DNA from: Xiphydria camelus
Taxonomy: Eukaryota; Arthropoda; Insecta; Hymenoptera; Xiphydriidae
DNA: 64,000 nt
Assembly: GCA_963678675.1 (NCBI GenBank)
Contig: OY783195.1
Coordinates: 32,383,006 to 32,447,005 of the forward strand
Reading direction: 5' to 3'
The notes under the pieces are model-generated. The model searched no databases, was not told the DNA's origin, and was given only the letters and a program-made list of their open reading frames with translations. Of the stretch, positions 26,107-39,600 are shown one piece after another (positions within the stretch are counted from its first letter, which is position 1; each line of letters begins with the position of its first letter). A program made the position numbers and the translations under genes.

Positions 26107-26907
26107 GATTTCAAGGAATAGTTAAATAATCATGCAATTACATATAAATGAAGTAAAAATTGCTAATACTGTGTGGTTGAGTATTTGCATATTCAACCAT
26201 TATAAATAAATAGATATGACGCAGTCAGTGGCGAATACGTATAAAAATATTAGATATAATTAGTTTCATCATACACATGATTACTTTCCTTACGTAGGTA
26301 TAAGTACTGTGCCTATGAAAGGCATATATTAGACGCGATACTTGTATAGATGTATATACCTATATAATACTCCTATGAGCACCATTGTGTATAATGCTCA
26401 GTAAAAGAGGTGTCTATAGCCAGACTGTGCTTTCAGTTTGCGCCTGATTCTCAAATCGTGAGGATTAGTAACAAACAGTTATTTTCGTTTATCTCGAATT
26501 CCAATCCGTTACTTTTGGAAATGCTGTTTCTGCTTTGAACTTTGTAATACTTCCTCAAAAGCACAAGCTTTGAGAAACTTATTAGTCTCGCTTCAATTCA
26601 TCTATATTACGTACTTTTATTTTATCAAATATTATTTTCTTTAATTCATCTACAGCACATATCCGTTCACTATAGTGCATTTTTCTCATTGCCCTCATAT
26701 TAGTGAAATTTAATAACATTCATTAAACAATACTATATAAAATTGCGAAATTCGTAGACATTTCGCACTGGCACTTAAGTCCGATACTTCAAATTCGTAT
26801 TCACTCGAGAATATCTGTTAAATTTGTATAAAACTTTTTACCGATCATACTTAAATCCACACGTGCCCCCACATGTTCTAGTTTTTCTCAACTCGTTTGG
26901 CTCTATC

Positions 26908-27170
26908 TCACGCCAAACGCATTTAAAAGGGATATATATGGAAGAGGATGTTGAAGAGCGTGAAGAACTCGTCAAGTGCGCAACAGAAGCGGGACATCTC
27001 CCGGAAGAGATGAAATTACAAATGACTGTTGAAGAGGAGCCGCTGGAGCAGTCACCAGCGACTGCTCCAGCGACTCCTCTTCAACAGTCGGTTCTAATTA
27101 CATCTCTTCCGGGAGATGTTCAGCTTCAACGTCCTATTCCATATGTCCCTTTTAAAAGCGCTTGGCGTGA
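26908..27170. repeat. 263-bp inverted-repeat hairpin locus with 6-nt loop
   Basis: Left arm 26908-27053 and right arm 27060-27170 are reverse complements at most positions, around the six-base loop at 27054-27059. Outer ends are TCACGCCAAACGC and its counterpart GCGCTTGGCGTGA; both arms contain TTTAAAAGGGA, CATCTCCCGGAAGAGATG and GACTGTTGAAGAGGAG. The left arm has about 30 extra bases. Weaker pairing continues outside (CTCGTTTGG and CGAACGAG). The left arm reads as an acidic open frame (VEEREELVKCATEAG and on) while the right arm read back has stops. It could be a fold-back element or a hairpin-RNA locus made from an inverted gene fragment. Confidence 0.88.
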
Positions 27171-27301
27171 AAGTTACACGAACGAGAAAGGTTAGCCCTC
27201 TCGTATAAAATGTCCCGACTTACGTGATGGCCGTTCCATCGGCAAGATAGGTGAGCCTTATCGGCCGAGCAGTAGTAAGCGCTTCATCTGATCGAGTTAC
27301 A

Positions 27302-27465
27302 TTCCTTAATACTTCTTGGAGGATTCCAATGCACCCTCCTTATTCTTAGTACTTTTTCAAAGTCCCAAAACACCCTCTACATTCCTAATATATTTTCCAC
27401 AGCCCTAACAAAGCCTTTAAACCCTTAGTACTTTTGGCAGAGTTCCAACACACCTTTCATCATTT
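27302..27465 (+). repeat. Four degenerate tandem units of about 40 bp
   Basis: Successive units share the pattern TTCxTAATACTTTTxxxAGxxTTCCAACACACCCT, e.g. CCTTAATACTTCTTGG, TCTTAGTACTTTTTC, CCTAATATATTTTCC and CCTTAGTACTTTTGGC, each followed by a C/A-rich end. Divergence between units is high, so this is an old array. Confidence 0.55.
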
Positions 27466-27659
27466 CCCTGTTCAAATACTACCTGATAAATGTACCCAAT
27501 AGTATTTTCACTTGGTGCGCGCCAGCCCAAATATCCTTTTGCACCTGATGCACCAAGGGTAATTTGGGTAAGTGGGATGTCCTAACCGAATGCCCCTTAT
27601 CTAGTGCATATGGATACGCCATGTATCTGTAGACCGTATAGTCTATACTTCTTGGGAAC

Positions 27660-28150
27660 GTATTAGAATTTTCAGAGCAGAAAGGGGACGTTGCCGAAGA
27701 TGACGGGTTTAAATTCAAGGTAGTAGAGTATACGAGAATATTACCTCACTGAGATCGACAGTCAAGAAGAAACTAAAGCAAGAATAGGAGATAATAATAT
27801 TTCATGAGTTCTGTATCGTGAGTGTAATGGGGGAATGAAAAAAAGGCACATATTATTAATAGATTAAAGGCAATATTATTTCATGCATTCTTACCTGCCA
27901 GTCTCATACTCAATCCACTCAGAAAACACTGCCTGAAGCCAACCCCTTCAAGCAGTAGTAATGCAGAAAGAGCGTGTCATGGTCAGACATTCCTTCTATA
28001 ATCCGTGCAGTGTTGTGAAGTACGTCTGAGCATTTTACATTTGGTACTTTATGGATTTCGAATTATTACTTAAATAAATCGGAGCGGACTTATTGGATTT
28101 TTCAGTGCAGCGAAAGCACTGCCAATGATGACGGATTAGAATTCAGAATT
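27660..28150 (+). repeat. Two diverged copies of a segment of about 65 bp
   Basis: Copy one (about 27661-27725) and copy two (about 28089-28150) both show TTTTCAG, then GCAGxxAxG, then GATGACGG and a following TTCA. The TTTTCAG resembles a splice acceptor, so these could be remnants of a duplicated exon. No protein family is recognisable. Confidence 0.4.
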
Positions 28151-30006
28151 AATATAAAGTCAATATAAGAAAGTAAATGTATGATTACTGATATAAAGTA
28201 TCACTCAGGTTATAAATACTCTGTTTATTTAACGTACATATACATATATATCGAGAATTGACAGAATATTTGATTTCCTTAATGGATCGTGATAATAAGA
28301 AAATGGTCGTTATCTCTATACTGATATAATATATTTCTCGGTTATTAATACGCCGTTTATACATTCTATCCTCGTGAACTATTAATGGTGAAAATTGACG
28401 TACAAAAAAGTTTTTACGTTTAATCAGGAAAACTCCGTTTTCAATGTCACGACATACCTGATAGAATCCTTTTTATAGCAAACCAAAAATATTTTCAAAC
28501 TGACTTTTCAGTGACGCCAAAAAAAATATATATCTTAATTTTTGCATAACTTACTAGATTCGGCAAATTACGAAACATGACCTTGTTAGCGAATGGGGAT
28601 TAGGGGCTATGAGAAATTGCTGATTATTATCGGTTATGGTGCCGTTGTCATTCTTCGGTCTTCAAGATTGAAAGAAAAAAGGGCTTTTACTTAGTGGAGG
28701 AATACTTGTTCCTCCAAGCGGTGATGATGCCTTTTTTTTCTCTTCCCTTTGACGCGCGCTAATCGTATTGCATTCAAGATTTGGTATTACACTACTACAC
28801 TGAATGACAACTTGCATATATCCGCCTCCCAATCACCGAAGACTAATGACCATCCTCTTCTGACTTTGTCGAATTATCCGTTACCGAATAATCAAGATAT
28901 GACGCGAAATTAAATGTTTCAGAATATACGTTTGCAGGACTTGTACTATTATTTTGAAAAAAAAAAAGGAAAAAAATATCGCAAGCATACATCAATGAAG
29001 GTTAAAGCAAAATCTATATCATTTCATGTTTGGTGGTTCGAATGTGAATTTTCTTTTCATTACATTTGAATCATGCGCAACTATGAGAACTGCACAATTT
29101 TTAGCTGGAAGATCGGAACACGAGAATCGCGGAAATAACTCTCTAAAATATCGAGGTGCAAAAAAAGATTTTGCTCAAACTCCTTGAAAATTTCTAGAAA
29201 AATTAGTGGTGCGATCTTTGGCTACAGTTTGGTCAATTTTTGCAACTTGATAATAAAATATTATGCTCCATATTGCATCAAAATCGAGTATATCGCTAAA
29301 AGTTCATTTTCGTCTTTTTTTGACTATTGGTCTTAGTCTAAAGATCATTAAAATGAACAGTATGAATGCAAGACATAGTAGCGACTCGTATTCCGATCAA
29401 TGTGAATGCCATTAATTGCGAGTAAAATGTGCGATTAGGAAGGAATGAAGATCGCTAAACAACCTGCGAGTGATATTCTGTTTCACCAATTTTGGGATCT
29501 ATCTACTCACGTATTCCTAAGGACACTCCGCAATCCAGACCGCAGCGTGATAGCGGCACATTCGAGCATAAAAAGGATGCCGTTCATCACATACGCGCGC
29601 GCGCGGTCTTATTTTTATAACTATAAAAAGAAAAAGATCACTAATCGCTTAACGCAAATAAACCTGATTTATTCGTGTTAAACTCAAAAAAAAACCTGAA
29701 CAAACGCGGACCAAACTGGGCCCAACTAAAAAGAATCTCTGGTCAATAAAGTTAATGAGTATTGAGTAACCGAAATGGGGTTACGAATTAGTTACAATCG
29801 GCATATATCTCATGGTCGTTGTTTCACCTTTCCGCCCTCAGTCAGTCTTTCCGAATGTAACGTTAAAAAACATCACGAGAATGAACCGACTCTTTCAGTC
29901 TATACGTTTCTCCCAATAATCGTATTATATTCAGATGTAATCTTATATTATTGGAGGTTCGAAGTGCGACTGAAAATTTCCCGCGTAGATTGGTCTAGGT
30001 GTGGAG

Positions 30007-30030
30007 TACAGTCGAATTTCCGCTAGCTAA
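30007..30030 (+). repeat. Possible pogo/Tigger-like terminal repeat remnant
   Basis: TACAGTCGAATTTCCGC begins with the same TACAGTCGAA as the sequence at 41651 and resembles ends of pogo/Tigger elements. No matching opposite end was found, so only a solo end or a chance match is claimed. Confidence 0.25.
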
Positions 30031-30623
30031 ACAACTCTAAACTGCAGTTTAAAATTTGTTATATTTCAAGACATATTCTTTTAAAAAAATGTATATCAAT
30101 AGCCACTTAAAGTTTCTGATAAGGAAATAATCGCGTTGCATGTTGCTATTTTCTACTCTGTACGCCAACAAAATCAATAAAAATTAAATATGTTAACGAA
30201 GTGAGTTTAATCAGTAGAAATTCGAATGTAACTGGGAAAATATCTCGCTTTTCGGAACGTATATTGTGAGAAATGGTGAAAATGTGAAGTATGTACTCTA
30301 TCTTCTCTGAAAGCTGGAAGCATTTCGACGATGAATGACTTTCAGTCTCTGTAACTTTCTCCTGGCGGATACCGCCGTTTCGGGCGAAATCGTACGGGAT
30401 CACTCGTCGTCGCGCAATTTAATTCCCGCAGCCGATCTTCGGCAGAATCGATATGCGCCATCGACCACGAAGGAATTGTTTTCCGGGTACGCGTTTAGTC
30501 CGAAGTTTTAACTTTGGAGGACTGTACCTTTTCTGCGAACGACTGCTGCTCGCACCTTCTACTTCGGTCTCTGGAGAGCCGATATCGAAGCCCGGTGGGA
30601 TATGACGCGATACTGACAATCGC

Positions 30624-33600
30624 CTAGTCGTGGCTCTTGTTAGAGAATGGCCAGTGTGACCTGAGGGTGCTGGCGCTGAGCTTTCTCGGGCCATTCGTGC
30701 TTAGTGATCGAGAGCGCAGACTGGGTGGGCTGTTGGTCGAACTGCAACTGCTGAAGCTTGTACTCGGGGTGAGGCCAAAGATCTCCTGTACCGTTGGTCT
30801 CGACGCTGAATAATCTGACTGCACCGTCTCTGTAAACAACGAACAGATAACGTCGACGTTAGATGGTATTTCTTTGTCATGCATTGTTCGATATACCATA
30901 TAATTTTAGGGGAACGAATACTTTTATATTTCCGAATATATTGCATTCTGTCTAAGCCATCCGTTGTGATTGTTATAAAATGCTTCTCTTCTTTAAAGAG
31001 TATTTTGACTTAGAAATTAGCGTTTGAAGACTCACCGATCAATGGTGTCTCATCGTAGAGTGATCCCTGCCTCTTGTTGCTAATGAAGGAATTTCTGGCA
31101 CTTTCGACGCAGGGAACATCCTGAATGGACTCTGCCGCGTGCTTCCACCTCAGATGATCCTTGCCGTGTGTCGCCAAATGTCTCAGCCATCTTTGCGCCT
31201 CTTCGCCGGAATCCAACCTGATCGTCGTCGTTTTCTCTGTGCCCTCTACATTGTTCACAACCTTCAGCTCTTTCGGAGATGATTTGGATGGTTGGACTAA
31301 CGTTTCCTGCGCAAAAAGGAGTGCAGCCTTTACGACGCGTTCTTGTTTCCCTGCTTCTTATATAGTCGTTAATCGTAATTTTGCTGAGAAAATTCGAAGA
31401 ATTTCTCGCGACATCGCGCAACCAAACTCACTCTGTTGACGGGAATGCTGTGAATGGGACTCTGCTCCTCATCCGCCAGCTTCCTCGATTCCCAAGACTG
31501 CAAGGCGAAGCTCTGCAAACGCGCAAAGCAATTTCTGCCATCCAGAGTGATATTCCCGGCGCAGACTTCCTTGCTAACACACTCCGGCTGTGCGGCCAAA
31601 CGGCAGCAGAAATGCCCGAAGAGTGGCAGAGCGTGGTGTTTGTTTTCTGAAAAAGGAGCAGTTCGATAATGTCTATCTATAGTTGCCCGAGGGCAGCGCA
31701 AAGCCGAGCATTTCGAAACTTCACCCGTCGCTGAAGCGAAACGCGCACTAGCCCCCTCGCGTGTTTCGTAGAGCGCACGTGGGCATCCGAGCGCGCTTCT
31801 TTCAACCGGGAATGAAATTAACGACTGGAAAGGACATTCTTTTGGATTCTTTCTGGCCCGGGGAATGGAATGCAGAGAAGCTCTTTTCGCGCCGATTCGC
31901 GGGGTATCGAACGCGAGAGAGATGTCGGTATTTTCTTCTCGCGGTGCACTCACCCAAGTTATTGATGACCAGGTCGTGCGTGTGAATATTGTCATCGGTT
32001 TCGTCGAGAGTCAATTTTGCCGAAGCCATTAGTTCGAAGTGTGGTCCGCTGGTAAAAAGAAAAGAACGAAAACACGTTTAAGGTGATTGCGACACCCGAG
32101 AGTAGGTGGAGGTGTAAGAGGAGCAAAGGAATCGTCCGCGCGATCCCTGCGGTAAATGGACGGGCGGGCGTATTGATAGATACTCGTCAATACGCGGGGT
32201 GTAAATATTTTCTCGTACTAATTCAAAAGTGACCTTTCCGCGAAGGGAATCGATCGACCGGCCGAGCAAAAGATGGTTATCGATGACGAGGCACGCACGT
32301 TTAATTACTATTTACCGCAGAATTTTAACTATTTTTCACGAGGCTATTCGAGGGAATTTTCCACAAATAAATTCATCGTTGCATTTGAAAATGTTAACAA
32401 GATTTCCAACGTAGATAGGGACACACAGATAGTCGAATGAGCATTTCGCATATGTATTATTTAAATTTCTGGCTAAGAATCTTGGCGAAGATATTCTAGC
32501 GTTTCGAAAAATGAGAAACTTACATCTTTCCAGAGTTGAGCTCGTCCCGCAAGGAAGCAGCGAGCTTCTTCCCGACCGTCTTCGAAATCGAAGAGTGGAT
32601 CGTTCTCTTTATCCTTCGCGGAGTGCTGGCAATACTCAGATCTTCCTGGAGGATGTGACTGTAGATCTCCAATGTCAACTCGAATTCGGCTGGCACATTG
32701 TTACTACACGGACGAAGGTAAAAAAGTGTTTCAAAGTTTCTGGCCAGAAAACGTACATATATCGCGAACGTATCGCTGGCAGAGGAAATGCAGCGTACTC
32801 ACAAGACCAGAACGTCTGGGAAACTTATGTCCGTGAGAGCGCGATCGACTGGACAGAGCAGAGCCGTGTCGTGTATTTCCGTGCCCACGCGTGCAAGACA
32901 GAACACGGCGAAACGTCGATAATCGCCACGATTTTTGAAATGGTCCGAGTCCCTCCACATCAACGGTACTCTGAGTTCCGAGAGGGAGACCCTCGCCGTA
33001 CTGGCGTAACTGAAATTGAAAATTTTCAATTCCAGTTACAGAAGGATTTAGTACGATTTTGTAGCGTAGTCGCATTTCAATGTTATACACTCGTTGTGTG
33101 CGACAGCGAAGACAAGAGCGTTCCTCTACCTGGGTTTGTTGGACGGCTCCCTCTTACGACGCTGTAACTCAGCCATGTAGGCGGACATCCTCTCGTTGGA
33201 GGTCAAAAGGGCCCTGGCTGCCTCCAAACTTTGCGCCCGATGACGAGCCGCTGCCAGAAGCCTCGCGGATCCTTCCCTCATCTTGATCTCCACCTCGATC
33301 TTTTGTTCCAAATCGTATTCCTATGGACGATAAGAGGTTCAGTTCGAGACTGTGTTCTAAATTTTGCTTATAAAGATAGGTATGTAAAACAGTAGAACGT
33401 TGAAGCTTTCATTGAATAAATTATATTACATCTATGAAAATCATTTATTTATCTATATATTTTCTTGGTTTAAAAGCGACCTACTTCCTCTCTTCCTTTC
33501 GATCGCGCGAACCTATTAAAAGTTCTTCCCTTTCAGGTCAAATTCATCGTAATTTCGAAATCGCATTTGAATCGTACTTGTACTCGCAGATGTAGATTAT

Positions 33601-36600
33601 TGTGAAACGAAATACAGTGTGTCGACATTTACGCTCACTTTGTTATCATTATTATCATGAGACGAATGCACATAGATAATGAATATGATCAAAATATAAG
33701 TAACGCGATGCCACACACACAGTAAAGGGAAAAATAAAAATAAAGTGCAACAAAGAAAGGATCAGGAAAGAAACCCTGATATGCAAGTCCGGTATATTGG
33801 CAACGGTCTTCACGGTGTATTACATTCCCCGGTAATTATAAAATCGCAGTAATTGTTATCAAAACTGTCCCTCTTTGTACGTTGAGTTCTGTGATTCAGA
33901 GTGCGTAGCTCTATAAAATTCCAATCGATTCGACACACCGCGAGAGGCAGAATGCGGCGCTTTTCGCAATCTTTCCGGCAGCTCTCTCAAGGATAAATGC
34001 CGAGTAACCTCGATCGATCTTCCTGTGAGGCTCGATCGAGGCTGACTAAACGCTCGTGGAAAGATCACTCGCGCGAAAATCGAACCGGAAGTATTTCGCA
34101 CCCGACTCGACCCTGCGTGACCTCACCGTTTGGTCCAGAATAGCCGCCAAGAGCCGCATGATGCCTACTCTCGTCTTCCTTTTTTCCCTCTCAAAAAAGC
34201 TTCTTCGCCGTATCGCGGAGATAGTCCTCAGCGAAGCGAGGTCGTCGAATTGCGATTCCCCGCAACTTATTCTCAGCGAGAGAACGCGAGCGTCCGACGA
34301 GCGACTGAATCCTTCGGCACAACTGAGCAGATGAGGGGCGAGCGTTTCCGGGAGGCAGCGAATGGACCACCGAGAGGAGGGGATATCGACACGGAAGAGA
34401 TTCCGCGCGGCGTATGATAATTTGCAGAACGACGACGACAAATCTGTCGAGTAAACGCGCGTGTTTCGATGTTTCAAAGGACACGTCACGTGAGTCGTCG
34501 GATAGCTCCGCAAGGAAGACACGCGAACGATTGAAGCGACGAGAACCAATTCGCTCGACGACCCACGAACAACTGCACCGCGACCGGCAAGTGCAACGGC
34601 ATATAGAGCCGTTTGAGCGTGCTAGTAGCGAAAAAGGGAGGGAGAAGGAGCACGCGTTAACACTGCCGGTGCGGCATAGGTGTGCACACGCACGTTGCGC
34701 GCGCGTGTATAAGCTTCATCTTGCATTGTCCGCGCTTTGACGAGGCCTTCTTCTTATTCTTCCTTTTGCTTGTTTTACGATATTTATCGCAAGGGGATTC
34801 TACGAGGAAATAAGACAGTTGTCTCTGCAACCGAATCGTTGGAGAACTGGGATCGTGCGAGACGTGCAACATCCTCGCTAGGTTTTCTACGAGACCTGCG
34901 GTAGTTGGAGTAACGCGTGGTGAACACCGAGCACGGCTTTTCGTTGAAAACGTTTCAGCGTGACGCGTGAGCGTGGGTTTAGGTAAGGACTTACGTCAGG
35001 CGCGGTGCATCATACTGGCGTAATCGTGCCGGGAACTGCTCGGGGGAGGCTGGGATATAGATTTTGCACACCTGCAGGAAATGCTGCTCGGCTCCGAGTC
35101 AGCTGCTACGAACGGTAGGTTTGAGTCACACAACCGAAGGAATTATTTTTCTCTAGAACTAAACAGACAGGTCTCATTGGTTTGATACGTTAAATTATTT
35201 CATTCCAACGGTATAAAAATTCCTGAGAATACGCTAAGCCGAAGTTGACCCCTGGTTTCTACTGTCGAAAACGAGAGCTAGGGGTTTTCTCCCAAAATTA
35301 CATATATCAAACGATGGGACCCGTTCGTTGAATAGTTATATTTCTTCAAAAAACATTACTCGATAGAAATGTACTCTCAAATTCGTGGGACCACCGATTT
35401 TTAATCACTTTTCCTCATTCCAATTTTTCCCCTACCCTTTTCTACCAACGAAATCTGAAGACCTTCGTACACCATGCGAAGAAATAAGTATAAAATTCTC
35501 AAAACCATTCTTCTGTCGAAAGCACTCGCATCGCAAGTATGTGGAAAGCAATGAAAACGCCGAAGACTGTTGCTCAACTCGCAATTTCTACTCGCGGACC
35601 GCCATTGTCGTTCGTACGTTCCCGGCGGCGTGCTTCCGAAAGTGAGAAAAGAGAGTTTCATTTCGATGCGAGTGCCACCGCCACGCGATCGCCGCGCGTG
35701 TCGCCGTGTTTCCTCTCATCCTTAAATTTCACGCAAGACACGCGAAAGAAATGGCTCCCATTACCTCTCGCACTTCTGCAAGATAACACCCTCGCCTGTC
35801 ACACCACATCGAATTTCGTCGGACCCGCGAAAGCGCATCTATTTGTAAAATCGAACGATCAGCGATAACGATCGGGAGGAGGACGGAATGGTGGTGCCAC
35901 GCGTATCGCGCGACGCGTCGTGTCGTGTTACGCCACGCGTGGATTCGCCTTGCGCGATCGCGTTATATTCGCGCGTCTGCAAAAAATCGCGAGACGCCGG
36001 CAACGCAGTGGAAAAGAGAAACCAGGCTAAAGAGCCAGTGGAAGTAGGGGTAGAGGCGGAAGAGAAAGAAGAAAAGTAAATGAATCGAGAATCATTTGAG
36101 CGACATTGCTTGAAGCAAACATAATTTCGATCGTTAAAATTAAAACGAAGAATTCCGATGATGAAGTAAATTTAAAGTCATCATCAAGGTCTACCTTCAT
36201 TCTTGGTACACTTTTTGATAACGAGCCCACGGTACGTGACTTTTTTCACTTCTTCAAAGTAAACGACGACGTAGTTAAACTCGGATCGCGACCGAGGCGG
36301 AAATTAGTGCTAACGACCCCTGCTAACGGAGGACATCAATTAGTCAAATCACTTTCGAACTCTTATTTTTCAAAATGTCACGATCCCGCATTCGTGTTTA
36401 CCGCGGAGTCTTGGGCAACGCGCCGTTACATCTCGAGTGTGAGCAATCTGCATACGACCTGCCCACGGGAACTGCTCGGTCCAACGAACAATAAGTGCTT
36501 TCAATCGGTCCAAGACTGCGGGCGATCGGATTCCACCGCTCGTTTCGAAAAGGAATAATTTTCTATACGCGTTGGACTTTTGTTTTGCCTCCAGGCACGA

Positions 36601-39600
36601 TCGAACTGCGTGCAACCCATCGAGCATTATACATGTACCTTACGTCATATGTTTTTTGAATACGTTAATGGAAGGTTTCAATCTGCAAAGTTCTCCAGCA
36701 TTCATTTCAGTTCGAGTATCTACTCGTGTCTACGCGATTTTCGAAAGTTTGCATCTCCATTCCAATCATTCTGCCCTCGAAGGAATTATTTGCCAGTGCA
36801 AAGTTTCTCTACTGACTGAAAAGGCGGCTTCTTCGAACGTGAGCTCATCGGACACTGCAATCGAGATCACTCTCCGCGGTCGTCGTATGGGAATTTCGAG
36901 CCGGTCGGAAAAAAACTCGTTTAAAAACTGCCGAGTCTCTTACTTCAAAGCCGAGCGACGACTTGCGCCGCGGTCTGGCGATCTGAACGTTGTGGCTCTT
37001 ATCGATAAAAGCGCGGAGAGTGCGCGCACTGTTCTTTTTTGGAGACAGAGACGTGCTTGGATTTTTCCGCCTGTCAATCCTGTCCAGATGGACCAATAAA
37101 GGTCTGGTCGCACTTGCTGAGCTCCGAGACGAGTCACAGTTTGGATTTCTTTCCTTACACGTGTCCACGATTTCTCGTTAATTCCATAACCAATGGCATA
37201 TCATTATCCCAAAATTCAAAATACACATCTAAACCGTCTGTATTTAACTATGTATCTATTGAAAATATGGAATAACGATTCATGCCTCGACTAAAAATGC
37301 CGAATAACTTTGTCTGTGAATAAATAAAAAAAAGCCATTATCATTATTTCGATGCAGCGGGGCGCAGGCAGTTTTTATCGTGAAAACTCCTCATCGAAAC
37401 GCCGCCCGCCACCATCCCGTAAAGGAGAGCAGAAACTCGTTACGCTCTCGCAACCTCGACATCGACCCCGCACCAAATCAGACGCGGCGCGCTCGACGGT
37501 TTATTCCCTCTCCCCGGTCGATACGATGACAAATCTGTTCGCGCATCCATGATATACTTTTTCCCCCTGCCTTATTTATTACCCCAATTACACCCGGGAA
37601 ATACGAAGCGACGAGGATCCGGAATAAGAGAAGAGATGAGGATCACCCCTCGTAATTTCAGAGACGATTTACTGGACCAATTTCCCGACGGACGTGCATC
37701 TAATTATCTCGCGTATGATTTGAGAGGGAAGACGCCATCACAGCGGTACGGGAAACTCAAAAGCGAGACGCTGCGGCGTATGACGGAAGATAATTCCGGT
37801 CCGTCATCCGCGTGAAGGCGATAGGCGCGTTTGAAGGGTGTACCGAAAGAGGAAAGAGTACCGCTATCTTTCGTTGTTTTTCTTTCTGGTCGCGAGCTTA
37901 AATTACTAATATAAGGGTTCGATGCGTGACTCGTTACCGCCTTGCGCGCGGTGTAACCGTCCCGCTTCTCGAGAGCCGCGGATCGTCGCGGTGTATAATA
38001 CGTATCGCGCGTATATGGGCGCTCGCGTGTTCGCTTCCACGCGCGTAAGTATAGGCGCAGCGGCAGCTGGTGTCGACGATAAGTGCGAGGGAAAACACGA
38101 AACGAAGCACGTGCTCGATGAGGCGTACGCCGATTATTCGGTGGAGCCCATAACGATCCCCCCGTGCACCTACATAAAGTTTGTTTGGAAACGGATTGAT
38201 ATCTCGAAGTGGTCTCGTCCCGCGCTCGTTGTAGACGTCGGTATACGGAGGTTAACGACTCTCGTAGGCTCATCGATACGCGTACTGCGGCGATACGATG
38301 TCTGCCGCATTCGATAAACAACGAAAGACACGGCGGAAGAGGAACGAACAGTTGCGCGATGACGTAGTTGGTACCAAGGTCGAACGGGGGTGAGAAGGAT
38401 GAGCGAGTCCTTCGGCCGAGCGGAATCAGGAATGGCGTGGAGTCGAGGATCAATTGGAATTCCGCTCGGCCGTGGGTCTGCATCCTGGACGAACTCGTCG
38501 GGGAATACTGATGTCGCCCCGCTTCAAAAGAAACCCGAACGAAAGTACAGAAACACGTCATCGTTATATGTATACGCGCTTCTGGCGAACAGCTCAAAAT
38601 CGATGTCGTCCGGGGGAACTCCCCCGCGCTCGCGGAGGACCGAACGCGTGAGAGAGGCGCGATCGTCGTGAGTCGAATTGCAGTAGTGACGCCATCCGCA
38701 GGACGCGGATCAGATGTGAATCACTCGCTGCGTACGTACGTGTAGTATACGATGATCTGATTCGCGTTTGTCGTCATGTACTACCGAACGAAAATAACTG
38801 CGCGTGCGTTTGAATGTAACCGAAGAGATCGCTAAACTTCGGCCAACAAGATCCAAACCAGAGAGAATCGAAAGTGTACGACGAAAACGAAAAGCACGAC
38901 GATATGTCGCGCGCGTGGAATTTCAATGACCGCACCACCCGGGAATACGAACAGGTGCACACGCCCGAGAATCGGTCGTCACGAGTCGAGAGCGAGGAAC
39001 ATTCTGTTTACAGCGTGTCAAACACGCCTCGCGTCACGTCGCGCACGGCTCCCCGATAACGGTGGAGGAGATAACGCGAAGGGTATACTCGCGGTATATT
39101 TGGACGAGTACCGGGGCGAAGCGGAATACTCGGGGAACAGAAGGAGCGAAGAAAAAGAGTCGCGCGCGAGGGACGAGACCGCCCGAGCTTGGGCTCTGCG
39201 CTCACGTGGCTGTAACGCGCTCCCCGCGCGGCTCTTGGATCTAATTCGAGAGTTCGTCGACCAGCTGAACTTCACCGAGCCACTGGCCGCAACGCTGCGC
39301 AGCGTTACGTTATTTCACGTTGCGTAGGTGCTTGATGTACGCGAAGGAAGCGCGCTGCTCTTTCGCTCCGTCTCTTTCGTTACGCGTCTTACACTATTTC
39401 CGTGCCCCTGATAGCTCCCTAACCGCCTTTAGGGCGATATTCATAGCGCGCGGGACACGTAGGACTTTTTCAAGCGTTTCGATCTCGTTTTATTTCCCGA
39501 AGCTCGACTGTGAGTATCGCGCCGAGGACGACTTCAAGACGCAAGATGCTTTGAAGTTGTCTTATTTTTCAACGCGTTGCTATAAATATCACCCCCGCAG

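Larger units (their letters stand above)
26110..30600. other. AT-rich spacer between HIGD2A and rhotekin
   Basis: Apart from the repeats listed separately (hairpin at 26.9 kb, degenerate tandem repeats at 27.3 kb, paired segment at 27.7 and 28.1 kb), no gene is recognisable. A minus-strand AATAAA near 29667 and an ATTAAA near 30420 are candidate ends for the rhotekin transcript. Confidence 0.55.

Noticed and set aside
28637..28812. Possible fold-back around GGAGGAATACTTGTTCCTCC
   Set aside because: Only short discontinuous stems (GTTGTCATTC and GAATGACAAC, A/T tracts) could be paired, not enough to call an element.
32511..33167. 218-codon plus-strand frame
   Set aside because: Opposite strand of rhotekin exons 3 and 4.
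37704..38597. 297-codon minus-strand frame in rhotekin intron 1
   Set aside because: Composition is that of CpG-rich noncoding DNA; no recognisable motif.
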